In this document: piece after piece, positions 25,758-35,323 of the stretch
Layout: each line of letters opens with the position of its first letter
Numbering within the stretch: position 1 is the stretch's first letter
Source: Candidatus Dojkabacteria bacterium
Lineage (GTDB): Bacteria; Patescibacteriota; Dojkabacteria; J137
Assembly (NCBI GenBank): GCA_030950485.1
Contig: JAUZRK010000011.1
Span: forward strand, 1-48,516
Direction: 5' to 3'
Length of the DNA: 48,516 nt
Notes under the pieces: generated by a model
Databases searched by the model: none
What the model saw: only the letters and a program-made list of their open reading frames with translations
What the model was told of the DNA's origin: nothing
Translations under genes and position numbers: made by a program

Positions 25758-26465
25758 TTAGTTTAGGATTAAGTTTGTTATAAAACTTTCGAATTCAACT
25801 ACATCATTTGAATTTGAATCTTTATTAATTAAATCATAAATTCCTGAGCTGACACATAGTGATTCTTCACATATGTAAGACTGAGCAATTACTGTTGTTT
25901 CAATATCATCTTCATCTGTATCAAGTATTCCTTCATCCAGGATAAATGTTTCTTGAGATATAAGAATTGATCCATTTTCGAACAAAGTAGCTTCCTTTTG
26001 ATTTTCAAAATCATCAGAATACTGAGTAAAGACTATAGGTCCGTTTGTACTTAAATAATAATTTTTATCTGAATTTAAATTACCAATATAATAGATATCA
26101 CAACTATCTGATTTTGTAATATCAAAAATTTTACAAATATAATTTTCTGAGATTCTGCCAAAAAATGCTTTCTCTATAAAATAGCCTTCTGGAAGAGCCA
26201 CTAATTTACCATCAATATTAATATTCTTTGCACCAGTCTCTACAGGAATGTAACTTAATTTATCATTAATAGTTAAATTCTCAACCTGAGGGTTTATTTC
26301 TTCTTTATCATTTTCGACAAGAGTATCTTTTGAATCTCTAGAAGTAAAGTCTATAGTTATTAAGCCTCCTATTATTACAAATAATATAATTGCAAAAAAA
26401 AGAACTCCAAAGTAAACAATTCTATCCAATTTTTTATCCTCGATTTGTTTTGTATTTTTATTCAT
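25758..26465 (-). CDS. single-pass membrane protein with extracellular domain, unknown
   Basis: The 235-residue protein has a charged N-terminus, one helix near residues 17-40 and a large outside domain with four cysteines (CKIFDITKSDSCDIYY near 111 and YICEESLCVSS near 204) that could form two disulphides. No family is recognised. It is co-transcribed with the following gene. Its upstream gap (26466-26520) is shared with a divergent gene and contains TATAGT near 26489. Confidence 0.6.
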   Translation of the reverse strand: MNKNTKQIEDKKLDRIVYFGVLFFAIILFVIIGGLITIDFTSRDSKDTLVENDKEEINPQVENLTINDKLSYIPVETGAKNINIDGKLVALPEGYFIEKAFFGRISENYICKIFDITKSDSCDIYYIGNLNSDKNYYLSTNGPIVFTQYSDDFENQKEATLFENGSILISQETFILDEGILDTDEDDIETTVIAQSYICEESLCVSSGIYDLINKDSNSNDVVEFESFITNLILN

Positions 26466-26520
26466 ATATTAAAATTATGATAATATAAGTATAGTACAAA
26501 TAAGATTTTAGATAAAACGT

Positions 26521-26787
26521 TTGAACTCAACAAAACTATTAAAAAAGCTAGAGAAAAGAGATATTGAACTTGCACCAATAGATAAGGAAACGGCTGATAA
26601 AATTAAAGATATCGTAAGGCTAACAGACTCGAATGCTATGACTGTTATAAATGAGGCAGTTAAAATTCTTGAGAAAGCTCTAGGAAGAGAATTAATCTTA
26701 AGAAAGCCTGATTCAAAATGGGATATAAAAATAAACAAGTATACTAAATTCAAAACTATTTCAGATGTAGAACCAAATAAAGAATAG
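26521..26787 (+). CDS. small charged protein of unknown function
   Basis: The 88-residue protein starts with TTG at 26521. The middle (KETADKIKDIVRLTDSNAM then TVINEAVKILEKAL at about 23-55) looks like two helices in the style of a ribbon-helix-helix DNA-binding protein, but this is uncertain. It is divergent from the membrane-protein pair and overlaps no other gene. An acidic membrane protein follows on the same strand. Confidence 0.5.
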   Translation: MNSTKLLKKLEKRDIELAPIDKETADKIKDIVRLTDSNAMTVINEAVKILEKALGRELILRKPDSKWDIKINKYTKFKTISDVEPNKE

Positions 26788-26860
26788 TGAAATTAATGAA
26801 AAAGAAGAAAGTATTAACTTTGGACTAATATGTGTCGAAGATCTTGAGGATGATGATGAC

Positions 26861-27208
26861 ATGCCAGATCCAAACGAGATAGAAGAAGATTATAATGATG
26901 ACTTGAATTATGACGATGGTTTTGAAGATGGAATAAGTTTAAATCCTACTTTTAATTCGGATAAGTCAGATGAGACAATTATAAGAAAAAGAGAGGATAC
27001 TAGAAGTACGCTTGCTATTATATATACTCTCGCAATATTCAGCGTTTTCTTTTTAGGAACGCTTATAGCGGTCGTTGATGGCTTAAATAGAGATGTTAGT
27101 ATTATTGATAATTTAAAGGAAATAATTCCACTAATATCAGGAGTGTTCCTTGGGAGTTTAGGATTTGTACTTGGTTACTACTTTAGAAAAGGTGAAGATG
27201 ATAAATAA
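26861..27208 (+). CDS. acidic two-helix membrane protein
   Basis: The 115-residue protein has a very acidic N-terminus (about 1-45) and two membrane helices near 49-72 and 88-106. The frame is open for another 30 or so codons upstream without ATG, GTG or TTG, so the start at 26861 is the first standard one; an ATT start near 26795 is possible. The stop codon lies within the terminator stem. Confidence 0.55.
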   Translation: MPDPNEIEEDYNDDLNYDDGFEDGISLNPTFNSDKSDETIIRKREDTRSTLAIIYTLAIFSVFFLGTLIAVVDGLNRDVSIIDNLKEIIPLISGVFLGSLGFVLGYYFRKGEDDK

Positions 27209-27232
27209 GGGCAGATAAGAAATCTGCCCTTA
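27206..27232. terminator. bidirectional terminator between convergent genes
   Basis: TAAGGGCAGAT (27206-27216) and ATCTGCCCTTA (27222-27232) form a perfect 11-bp stem with a 5-base loop. It includes the stop codon of the plus-strand gene and lies 9 bases after the stop of the beta-CASP gene on the minus strand. Confidence 0.85.
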
Positions 27233-27240
27233 TTAAATTA

Positions 27241-28608
27241 TTATTCTAGTGTTACTTTCTCTTTCCAATCTGGAATATAGCTTTCCATAATACCAATTTG
27301 GTCAAGTTCAAGATCTAGAGCTTTTGATCTATCTTCTTCTGCATGAACTAAGAAGACTTTTTTCAATTTTTCTGACTTATGTCTTTTAATCCATTGTAGG
27401 TAATCACTTGTATCTCCGTGTGATGAAAATCCATGAAGGTAACGAATATCTGCGCTTACATGAATTTTTGTCTTTCCTATTGTAATTTCCTTATGACCAT
27501 CAGTTAATTCTCTTCCGATTGTTCCAGCAGCCTGGTAACCAACAAAAATAACTGAATTATTCTTCTTATCAAGTCCTGTAGTTAAATGATTCATTATTCT
27601 TCCTCCATCAGCCATACCACTTCCTGCTAATACAATTTGACCTGTAGTTTTCTGAATACCTCTTGACTGACTGTATCGATTAACAAATCTTAAGCTATCA
27701 AAATAGAAAATACTGTCTTCATTATGTTGTAGTGCAGCTGTATAAATCTTAGAGACTTTCTGGGCTAATGGACTATCTAGCCATACAGGGATGTCCTTAT
27801 CTAGATCACCAGCTTCTATAGCATCTTTAAGGAATTTAAGAATTTCTTGAGTTCTTTGTACAGAGAATGCAGGAATATAAGCATTTCCACCTCTACTAAT
27901 TGTTCTATTGATAATTTTAACCATTTCTTCTATTGATTCACTTCTTTTTGGATGTTCTAAACCTCCGTATAGAGCTTCAATAAAAATGTAGTCAGGAGTT
28001 GATTTATAATCTTTATCAAATCCTGGGATTAAAGGTTGTTCAACTCTACCAATATCACCAGAGAACATTATTTGTCTTTCTTCTCCTTCGTTTGCGATTG
28101 TAACCTCAATACTTGCTGCTCCAAGAATATGTCCTGCATGAAGAAACTTAGTTCTAATACCTGGCATTATTTCAAATTCCTCATCAAACTGTACAGGTTG
28201 CAATAACCTTATAGTCTGCTCCGCATCGCTTGAGTTATATGCTAGTGCTACTTTCTGTGTGTACTTTCCATAGAAATTACCAGATTGATAATTACTTTCT
28301 TGAATCTTTGCAGAATCAAACAGTAAAAGCTCTGTAATTTGAATAGTGTTACTAGTTGCGTAGATTTTACCTCTGAATCCTGCTTTATACAGTTTAGGAA
28401 GCATTCCACTATGATCAATATGAGCATGTGTTAATAGAACAAAATCTACCTTACTTGCATCGTACTCGTAGGGCTCTAGATTTCTACCCTCTACTTCTGG
28501 ACCTTGGAACATACCACAATCAACTATAAAAGTTGCCTCGGGTGTTTTTACGAGATAATTAGATCCCGTAACTGTCTTGGCCGCTCCATAAAATTCGACC
28601 TCTATCAT
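27241..28608 (-). CDS. beta-CASP metallo-beta-lactamase RNase
   Basis: Enzymes of this type (YSH1/CPSF73-like, COG1236) process RNA with two zinc ions. The 455-residue protein shows FIVDCGMFQGP near 28, THAHIDHSGMLPKL near 60 (motif 2), HAGHILGAASIEV near 158 (motif 3), FSGDIGR near 180 (motif 4), and the beta-CASP and KH-side motifs LAGSGMADGGRIMNHL near 332, HGFSSHGDTSDYLQWI near 395 and VHAEED near 422. It is complete. It is probably a stand-alone gene with 157 bp before rnpA. Confidence 0.92.
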   Translation of the reverse strand: MIEVEFYGAAKTVTGSNYLVKTPEATFIVDCGMFQGPEVEGRNLEPYEYDASKVDFVLLTHAHIDHSGMLPKLYKAGFRGKIYATSNTIQITELLLFDSAKIQESNYQSGNFYGKYTQKVALAYNSSDAEQTIRLLQPVQFDEEFEIMPGIRTKFLHAGHILGAASIEVTIANEGEERQIMFSGDIGRVEQPLIPGFDKDYKSTPDYIFIEALYGGLEHPKRSESIEEMVKIINRTISRGGNAYIPAFSVQRTQEILKFLKDAIEAGDLDKDIPVWLDSPLAQKVSKIYTAALQHNEDSIFYFDSLRFVNRYSQSRGIQKTTGQIVLAGSGMADGGRIMNHLTTGLDKKNNSVIFVGYQAAGTIGRELTDGHKEITIGKTKIHVSADIRYLHGFSSHGDTSDYLQWIKRHKSEKLKKVFLVHAEEDRSKALDLELDQIGIMESYIPDWKEKVTLE

Positions 28609-28710
28609 TTTTTATATTTTAAAAATTAAATTAAATATTTTAAAAAATCTAAATTTACATTTAGATTAAAAATCAAATTAATCAATAATAATTTTAGCAG
28701 AAAATAGTTT

Positions 28711-28716
28711 ATAATT
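28711..28716 (+). promoter_or_regulatory. possible -10 box upstream of rnpA
   Basis: TATAAT at 28711 and ATATAAT at about 28720 lie in the 157-bp gap before rnpA. The gap is almost purely A/T and holds no rpmH gene, which often precedes rnpA in other bacteria. Confidence 0.35.
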
Positions 28717-28765
28717 TTGCATATAATTTGTTTTGCCGTAATATTAGCTAGTTATTCAAGAAGAG

Positions 28766-29098
28766 ATGTTATCAAAAAAGTATAGGATACCGAAAACCGA
28801 AATACCAAATATTATAAAAAGAGGTAAGAGAATATCATCTGAATTTTTTGACTTAAAAATATGGCATGATGATGCAATTAAAAACCATAGATTCAGTATT
28901 GTTATTTCTAAAAAAGTAAGTAAGAAAGCTGTTACTAGAAATAAAATTAGAAGAAAATTCAGAGCTGCTATATATTCTCTTTTAAAAAATAATACATTTA
29001 AGAAAGATAATTATATTTTTATAATTAAATCTGTTGATTTATCTGAAAAGAAAAGTGGGGAGATTGAAGAATTAATAGAGGAAATCATCATCAAGTGA
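28766..29098 (+). CDS. rnpA: ribonuclease P protein component
   Basis: RnpA supports the RNase P RNA in tRNA 5' maturation. The 110-residue protein carries RFSIVISKKVSKKAVTRNKI then RRKFR at about 47-71, the family's RNR-type basic helix, and a typical RGKRISSEFFDLKI beginning near 18. Length is normal. rpmH is not next to it. Confidence 0.93.
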   Translation: MLSKKYRIPKTEIPNIIKRGKRISSEFFDLKIWHDDAIKNHRFSIVISKKVSKKAVTRNKIRRKFRAAIYSLLKNNTFKKDNYIFIIKSVDLSEKKSGEIEELIEEIIIK

Positions 29099-29126
29099 GG
29101 CATATTTGTACATTATGAATATTTAG

Positions 29127-29160
29127 TTAGAAAGCGACATAAGCTTATGTCGCTTTCTAA
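29127..29160. terminator. perfect 34-bp palindrome, bidirectional terminator
   Basis: The sequence from TTAGAAAGCGACATAAG (29127-29143) is exactly repeated in reverse complement to 29160. It separates rnpA from the convergent AlaX-PheS gene and has T-rich flanks for both directions. Confidence 0.85.
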
Positions 29161-29164
29161 AGAT

Positions 29165-31027
29165 TTACCTAACATTCGGCTTATAAGCCAAACTTCCACC
29201 CAACAGTGTTCTAATATCTTTAATATTATGTTTAGCCATAGCCCATCTATCTAATCCAAGTCCAAATGCAAAACCTTGCCATTCATTAGTATCTAATCCA
29301 GCCATTCTCATTATATTTGGATGAATAATTCCTGCTCCTCCCATTTCCATCCAACCTCTATGTTTACAAATATTACATCCATCTCCTTTACAGTTAAAAC
29401 ACTGCATATCAGGACCTACTCCTGGTTCTACTTCAGGATAATATTTATTTCTATATCTAGTTACGACATCTTCTCCTAAATAACTTTTAAATACATAATC
29501 TATTGTTCCAATAAGATCAACTAAACTTACTTTCTTCTGTACGCAAACTAGTTGGTATTGATGGAAGATGAAATGATTACTTGCATTTACCTTTTCATTT
29601 CTAAATGTTCTACCGGGCATAATAATCTTAAATGGTGGTTTAAGATCTTCAAGTGCATGTGCTTCCATTGAAGAAGTCTGGGTTCTCAGTAATATATTAG
29701 GTTCTTTTATATAAATACTATCTTGTAAATCCATTGCTGGATGATCTTCAGGGACATTACATCTTTTAAAATTATATTCATAAGTTTCTATCTCGGGACC
29801 ATCGTAGACACTATATCCAATCCTTCCTAATATTCGATTTAAATCATTAATTGTTTCTGTAAGAGGATGTAAATGACCTACTTTAGGTTTATTACTTGTT
29901 AGTTTAGTAATATTTTTATTCAAATACTCATTATTTTTCTTGTTTTGAATATTTTCTTTCTTTGAATTTATTAGTTCATCAATCTTGTTTTTAATTTGAT
30001 TGACTGTCTGTCCATAAGAAGCTTTTTCTTCATTTGGTACCTCACTAATTCTTGACATCGCATCTCTAATATATCCTTTCTTTCCAAGATATTCTCTCCA
30101 TAACTCTGTAAGTTCTTCTTCAGTATTAAGATTTTCTACGCTATCTTTAACATTTTCTAGAAGCTTTCCAAGTTCTGAACTATGTTTATTATTTGTCTCG
30201 CCTTCATTATTCATACTACTTTCTTGTTTTTTATTATTTAATTGAACCTCATCTTTTTTATCTTCAGATTCAATTTTATAAGATATTTTAACCTGATTTT
30301 CAGAAATCTCAACTTTAGTTAATACTAGTTTGCCTATTTCGCCTGTTTTTTTTGCAATAGTTCCCCCGTCAGCAACTGATCCAATCCCTTCGAGAGTTAA
30401 CTTTCTTAGAGGTTTATTTATCGGTAAATTTGGCTGTAAATAAATCGCATCTTTTTCTAAAAGTTGTAGAGTTGTAAACTCCCAGCTAAATTCCAAGTTT
30501 TTATTTATTAGATCATTAATCTCTAGTTGTAATTTTTCTTTTAGTTCATCTTCAGTAAAATCAATATTTCCTTCATACATTACAAAGGGCTTCTTTCCAT
30601 GATCCCCTTTTAATGGCTTTAATTTATTTGGGGTCAATCCAAGTTTATGAACTGCATAATCAAGAATATGACCTCCTGTATGAACTTTCATATTTTTATA
30701 TCGTCTTTGCCAATCAATCTCTAATATAACTTCCATTCCTACTTTTGGCATAGACCCCTTAGTCTCTAATGCTTCGTGAGAGTCGTGTAGTTTTATATAA
30801 TGATTTATCTCATCGTCTTTTATCATTACTTGAAATACATCAAACCTCTCTCCATTATCTAACATTATAAAACCCTGATCTGTAGGCTGTCCGCCACCCA
30901 TGGGGTAAAAAATAGTTTGATCAAAACACACTCTAAATGTTTTTTCATCTTCCTTATCAATAGAAAGAATAGTAGCTTTACTAGTTTTTAAATACGGATC
31001 TTCTAAATATAGTGGTTTTGTTTTCAT
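29165..31027 (-). CDS. pheS: AlaX-like editing domain fused to phenylalanyl-tRNA synthetase alpha subunit
   Basis: Residues about 1-245 resemble AlaX/AlaRS trans-editing proteins: FYPMGGGQPTDQG near 40, VHTGGHIL near 115 (zinc HxxxH at 116 and 120) and ADGGTIAKKTGEIG near 219. The usual CxxxH zinc pair is D220 and I224, so the second half of the zinc site is altered. Residues about 284-370 are the PheS coiled-coil arm. The catalytic core follows: HPLTETINDL near 392, YNFKRCNVPEDHPAMD, LLRTQTSSMEAHAL, FRNEKVNASNHFIFHQ, a four-cysteine insert CFNCKGDGCNICKHRGW and GFAFGLGLDRWAM. Typical PheS is about 340 residues; this is 620. pheT is not adjacent. No T-box is visible upstream. Confidence 0.9.
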   Translation of the reverse strand: MKTKPLYLEDPYLKTSKATILSIDKEDEKTFRVCFDQTIFYPMGGGQPTDQGFIMLDNGERFDVFQVMIKDDEINHYIKLHDSHEALETKGSMPKVGMEVILEIDWQRRYKNMKVHTGGHILDYAVHKLGLTPNKLKPLKGDHGKKPFVMYEGNIDFTEDELKEKLQLEINDLINKNLEFSWEFTTLQLLEKDAIYLQPNLPINKPLRKLTLEGIGSVADGGTIAKKTGEIGKLVLTKVEISENQVKISYKIESEDKKDEVQLNNKKQESSMNNEGETNNKHSSELGKLLENVKDSVENLNTEEELTELWREYLGKKGYIRDAMSRISEVPNEEKASYGQTVNQIKNKIDELINSKKENIQNKKNNEYLNKNITKLTSNKPKVGHLHPLTETINDLNRILGRIGYSVYDGPEIETYEYNFKRCNVPEDHPAMDLQDSIYIKEPNILLRTQTSSMEAHALEDLKPPFKIIMPGRTFRNEKVNASNHFIFHQYQLVCVQKKVSLVDLIGTIDYVFKSYLGEDVVTRYRNKYYPEVEPGVGPDMQCFNCKGDGCNICKHRGWMEMGGAGIIHPNIMRMAGLDTNEWQGFAFGLGLDRWAMAKHNIKDIRTLLGGSLAYKPNVR

Positions 31028-31120
31028 ATATGAATATTCAATGTCTAATTTTACTCTATGTCGGATTTATTTCAAGGTAGAATCATTAGTAAAACAGTTT
31101 TTGTAAAATGATTATTGAGG

Positions 31121-31130
31121 TATGATATAA
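31121..31130 (+). promoter_or_regulatory. possible promoter -10 region of the helicase gene
   Basis: TATGATATAA lies 6 to 15 bases before the ATG at 31137, in the context ATATAAATAAGTA also seen before the gene at 116. This position implies a leaderless or nearly leaderless mRNA. Confidence 0.35.
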
Positions 31131-31136
31131 ATAAGT

Positions 31137-34100
31137 ATGAATTTTGAAAAACTCCTAACAAGTCTAAATCCTAAACAAAAGGAAGCTGTTGAGACAATAG
31201 AAGGTCCAGTTATGGTAGTTGCGGGGCCTGGAACTGGAAAGACGCAAATATTAGCATTGCGAATTGCCAATATATTAAGGCAAACAGATGTAGAACCTTC
31301 AAGTATTCTTTGTCTTACATTTACTGAAGCTGGAGTAAGAGCAATGAGAGAGAGACTTACAAAAATTATAGGTTTAGATGCATATAAAATTAATATTCAT
31401 ACATTCCATAGCTTTGCTAACGACGTAATACAAACTTTCCCTGAAAAATTTGTGTTTTCTAAAGATCTTGTACAACTAGATGATTTAACTAGAATTAAAA
31501 TTTTAAAAAGGATAATTGAAAGTCTTAGTACATCTGATTTATTGAAAACAGTAGATGATTTTGGATTTAATGATCGAAATGAAAAGAAATGGCAATTATT
31601 CCCTTTTAGCAATAAGTTTTATCATTTATACCCTATAACTGCAGCAATTCAAACGCTTAAAAAAGAAGGTATAACACCAGCTGATTTAAAGACTAAATTA
31701 ATAGAAATTAAATCATTTCATCTGGCAAATATAGAAGAGTTTAGAGGAAAGCCTACTAGTAAGTGGAAAAAGAAATTAGAAAAAATTGAAAAGCTTGAAG
31801 AACTTAATATTATTTATTCAATGTATTTAGATGAGTTAGAGAAAGAGGGTTTGTATGATTATGAAGATATGATTATCTTTGTAATTAATGAATTTATAAA
31901 TGATCCAGATACATTAGCTTTTTATCAAGAGAAATTCTTATATATTCATGTAGATGAATATCAAGATACAAATGGAGCTCAAAATAAAATTATCGAGCTT
32001 TTAGGAAGCTTTGACCAAAGGCCTAATATTTTTGTTGTTGGAGACGATGATCAAGCTATCTATAGATTCCAAGGAGCGAGTTTAGGTAATCTGATGTTTT
32101 TTTCAGAGAGCTTTGAAGATGTAAAGATGATTTCTGTAGATATAAATTATAGATCTCATAGTAATATCTTAGATCTTGCAGAGAAAGTTATTGATGAAAA
32201 TAAAACTAGATTAGTAAATCATTACGAAGATTTAAACAAAAAGCTGACTTCAGGTCTTGATAAAAATAAGACTGATAACGAGTTTTGGGAGTTTAATAAT
32301 GAAGATGAAGAAAATATCTTCATTGCAAAGGAAATAAATAGATTAAGAGAAAATGGGGTAAGTTTAAGAGAAATCGCAGTTATCTATAGAAAAAATTCTC
32401 ATGCGCAAGGAATTAATCAGGTATTAAATAAATTCAACATCCCAACTAAACTAAATATTTCAGAAAATATTTTCAATAGTAATTACGTAAATAAACTTTT
32501 AGATCTGCTTGAAACTATTTCTCTCAAATTTAATTCTTCTAATGAAAACATTTATAAAATATTAATGTTTGATTTTTTTCAATTAAATCCTGTAGAAGTT
32601 TATAAATTAAATGACTTTTCTAGAACAAATAAAATTTCTTTAAGCGAAATAATTATTGATGACTCTCTTTGGATAGATGATTCAGGTGAACAGCTTGAAC
32701 TTGTAGATAATAAATACTCAAATGATTTTAAACCTTCAGTTGAGCTATCTAAGATAAGGAATTTGTTAGTACAGTTTCATAAAGCTCAGTTTAATCTCAA
32801 TCTAAGCTCATTAGTAGAATCAATTTTATCCCAAACTGGGATTTTAAATTATCTTGCAGAACTTAATAAAGATGATACGAATAAAGATGAAATAAGTGGT
32901 ATTGGTTCTTCAATATTTAATGAAATCTTATCAATTAACTCTTTTTATAACTACGTAGTATCACAGGAGAAAGTAAATAGGAATCTAACTGTTAAATCAT
33001 TTTTAAATGATATAGAAATAATAAATGAGAATAATGTAAAAGTTAATATTGCTAAACAAGACTCAGAAAAGAATGCTATTAACCTAGTTACAGCTCATGG
33101 TTCGAAAGGGTTAGAGTTTGACTATGTATTCATTATTAAAGCTTCAGAAAATAACTGGGCGTCGACAAGGTCAGGTTATAGCCTTTTAATACCAGAGATA
33201 TACACTGAAGATACTTTAGGATTAGATGAGAAAGAGTTAACTTTAGAAGATGAAAGAAGGTTGTTTTTCGTTGCTATTACTAGAGCTAAAAGGAAATTGT
33301 ATTTTACGTTTGCTAAAGAATATGAATCTTACGGAAGTGTAAGTGAGGTATCTCCAGTTCAGTATATTTCTAAGCTTTTGGAGACAGATTTACTAGATGT
33401 TAAAAGTGTAGATACGAATGATATAGAGTTTGAGGTTGATGACTTCACTAAGATATTACTACCTACAGATAGCGCAATTTATAATAAGGACGAAGAAGAA
33501 TATCTAAAAGAGAAAATTAAAAACTTAAAGCTCAGCCCATCTTCATTAAATACTTATTTAGATTCACCGCTTAAATTTAAAGATAGGTTCTTATTAAGAG
33601 TTCCAGAACTTAAATCAAAAGAACTCGCCTTAGGTACTGCAGTACACGCAGCGTTTGAAAAATTTAATATTAATCTCATTAAGAATAGTGATGTTTATCC
33701 TACTCTAGATTCAATGAACGAATGGTTTGAGTCTGCGCTTCAAAAAGAATTTTCTGGCTTTAGTGAATATGAAGAAACTTTAATAGAAGGTAAGAGAGTT
33801 ATTAATGAGTACTATGATTTCTATATAAAAACTGGTAGCTACTCAATACCAGTTTTAGCTGAATATAATTTTGGAGCTAGAAATATCTACTTAACAAAAG
33901 AAGGGAATGAACCAATATCGCTTACTGGAAAAATTGATAAAGTAGAAATAATGGATAAAGATCAAAATATTGTAAAAATTACTGACTATAAGACTTCTAA
34001 GCCGAAAAGTGAAAATGAAATATTAGGTAATACGAAAAGTTCAGATGGATCATACTATAGACAGCTGGTATTCTATAAATTACTATTCGATTTAGATCCA

Positions 34101-34310
34101 AATTTTAAACCAGAAGAGAAGTTTAATAGTTCTAAATATATTCTAGGTGAGGCAGAAATTGATTTTTTAAGAAGTGATAGAAAAAAATATGTAAAACGAG
34201 GATTTAACATTGCATCAAACGATGTAGAAGATTTAAAAACTTTAATTATAGAGGTAATGTCTAGAATTAGAAATCTAGAGTTTCCGGAAGATTGTAATAT
34301 AAATATATAA
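31137..34310 (+). CDS. UvrD/PcrA-type helicase with C-terminal RecB-like nuclease domain
   Basis: Superfamily 1A helicase with nuclease, as in AddAB/RecBCD-related repair systems. Motif I is VAGPGTGKTQ near 29, II HVDEYQDTNG near 278, III GDDDQAIYRFQGA near 302, IV INYRSHSNIL near 340, V TAHGSKGLEFDYV near 652 and VI RRLFFVAITRAKRKLYFT near 703. The last 250 residues have the PD-(D/E)XK nuclease signatures LSPSSLNTYLDSPLKF, GTAVHAAFEKF, GKIDKVE, ITDYKTSK and RQLVFYKLL. All catalytic residues seem present. The protein is 1057 residues and no AddB partner is adjacent. The next gene starts 2 bases after its stop, so they form an operon. Confidence 0.93.
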   Translation: MNFEKLLTSLNPKQKEAVETIEGPVMVVAGPGTGKTQILALRIANILRQTDVEPSSILCLTFTEAGVRAMRERLTKIIGLDAYKINIHTFHSFANDVIQTFPEKFVFSKDLVQLDDLTRIKILKRIIESLSTSDLLKTVDDFGFNDRNEKKWQLFPFSNKFYHLYPITAAIQTLKKEGITPADLKTKLIEIKSFHLANIEEFRGKPTSKWKKKLEKIEKLEELNIIYSMYLDELEKEGLYDYEDMIIFVINEFINDPDTLAFYQEKFLYIHVDEYQDTNGAQNKIIELLGSFDQRPNIFVVGDDDQAIYRFQGASLGNLMFFSESFEDVKMISVDINYRSHSNILDLAEKVIDENKTRLVNHYEDLNKKLTSGLDKNKTDNEFWEFNNEDEENIFIAKEINRLRENGVSLREIAVIYRKNSHAQGINQVLNKFNIPTKLNISENIFNSNYVNKLLDLLETISLKFNSSNENIYKILMFDFFQLNPVEVYKLNDFSRTNKISLSEIIIDDSLWIDDSGEQLELVDNKYSNDFKPSVELSKIRNLLVQFHKAQFNLNLSSLVESILSQTGILNYLAELNKDDTNKDEISGIGSSIFNEILSINSFYNYVVSQEKVNRNLTVKSFLNDIEIINENNVKVNIAKQDSEKNAINLVTAHGSKGLEFDYVFIIKASENNWASTRSGYSLLIPEIYTEDTLGLDEKELTLEDERRLFFVAITRAKRKLYFTFAKEYESYGSVSEVSPVQYISKLLETDLLDVKSVDTNDIEFEVDDFTKILLPTDSAIYNKDEEEYLKEKIKNLKLSPSSLNTYLDSPLKFKDRFLLRVPELKSKELALGTAVHAAFEKFNINLIKNSDVYPTLDSMNEWFESALQKEFSGFSEYEETLIEGKRVINEYYDFYIKTGSYSIPVLAEYNFGARNIYLTKEGNEPISLTGKIDKVEIMDKDQNIVKITDYKTSKPKSENEILGNTKSSDGSYYRQLVFYKLLFDLDPNFKPEEKFNSSKYILGEAEIDFLRSDRKKYVKRGFNIASNDVEDLKTLIIEVMSRIRNLEFPEDCNINI

Positions 34311-34311
34311 T

Positions 34312-35244
34312 ATGGATAAAAAAGAATTTAGAACTTTAGTAAGTGAAGAGAAATTAGTAGAAAGGTTTTCTGAGATCTATAAATATGATCCTGAAAAAGT
34401 AACACATTTTAAAGATGGTAACGAAAATTATACTTTTCTAACTGAACAAAACAGAGTTATAAGAATTTATAAACCTACTAATAAGCTTTATAAAGAAATA
34501 AAGAAGGAAATTAATTATTTAAATTATTTAAATAATAAAAAAGTAAAAGTACCTAAGTTTTTAAAATCTCCTAAGAATAAGTTTGTAACAAGAGTAGAGG
34601 CTGGAAGATATACCTTTAGAGCTGTGCAAATGAGTTTTCTTGAGGGCTCTCATAAAAGAGATTTAAATCTTGAGGAACTAAAAAGTATAGGAGCTGAACT
34701 TGCAAATTTTCATAGAACATCAGAGAAATATAAGATTTTTCAATCTGACGAAGAAGAAATAAGGGTTTTTGAAGATTACTATTTAGAAGAAGATAAGATT
34801 AAGGAAGAAGATATGGATTTTTACATTAGAGCAAGGGATTTTAATTTAAAACTTGGAACTGATCTTAAACGAATAATGATTCATGGTGATTTTCATCCAG
34901 AAAACATTTTGTTAAAAGATCATAAAGTTACAGGAATTTTAGATTTTGATGATATGGAGGTAACTACAAAAGTTTTAGATATAGCAATATTTATATGGGA
35001 ATTATTTGAAAATGCATTTGGATCAGAAAATCCATTAGAGAAGTGGAATATTGATAAAGAATCATTTTTATCTTCTTATCTACAAGAAACAGAATTATCT
35101 AAGGAGGAAAATGATTTAATATTGCCTTTAGTTAATTATAGAAACTATTTTATAGCACTTTGGTCAAATAGAATTATGAATATGAATAAAGAATATGATT
35201 TTGAATACTTTAAAAAGACTGAAAAATTACTCAACAATATATAG
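34312..35244 (+). CDS. phosphotransferase of the APH/SrkA/homoserine-kinase-II type
   Basis: The 310-residue protein has a complete APH-like core: VIRIYKPTNKLYKEIKKEI near 52 (ATP lysine region), HGDFHPENILL near 193 (catalytic D and N) and ILDFDDMEV near 210 (metal D). The family includes SrkA stress kinase, ThrB2 and antibiotic kinases; the exact substrate is unknown. It is distinct from the APH gene at 21863-22774, which lacks the Asn. It is co-transcribed with the helicase. Confidence 0.85.
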   Translation: MDKKEFRTLVSEEKLVERFSEIYKYDPEKVTHFKDGNENYTFLTEQNRVIRIYKPTNKLYKEIKKEINYLNYLNNKKVKVPKFLKSPKNKFVTRVEAGRYTFRAVQMSFLEGSHKRDLNLEELKSIGAELANFHRTSEKYKIFQSDEEEIRVFEDYYLEEDKIKEEDMDFYIRARDFNLKLGTDLKRIMIHGDFHPENILLKDHKVTGILDFDDMEVTTKVLDIAIFIWELFENAFGSENPLEKWNIDKESFLSSYLQETELSKEENDLILPLVNYRNYFIALWSNRIMNMNKEYDFEYFKKTEKLLNNI

Positions 35245-35286
35245 ATTATTATACTAACTCTTTATTCTATATTCATTTAGATATGA

Positions 35287-35292
35287 TATAAT
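35287..35292 (+). promoter_or_regulatory. possible -10 box (TATAAT)
   Basis: TATAAT lies 31 bases before the ATG at 35324. No convincing -35 box is seen. Confidence 0.45.
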
Positions 35293-35323
35293 CCTTCGAC
35301 TTATTTTTTTATTAGGTGCTTAG

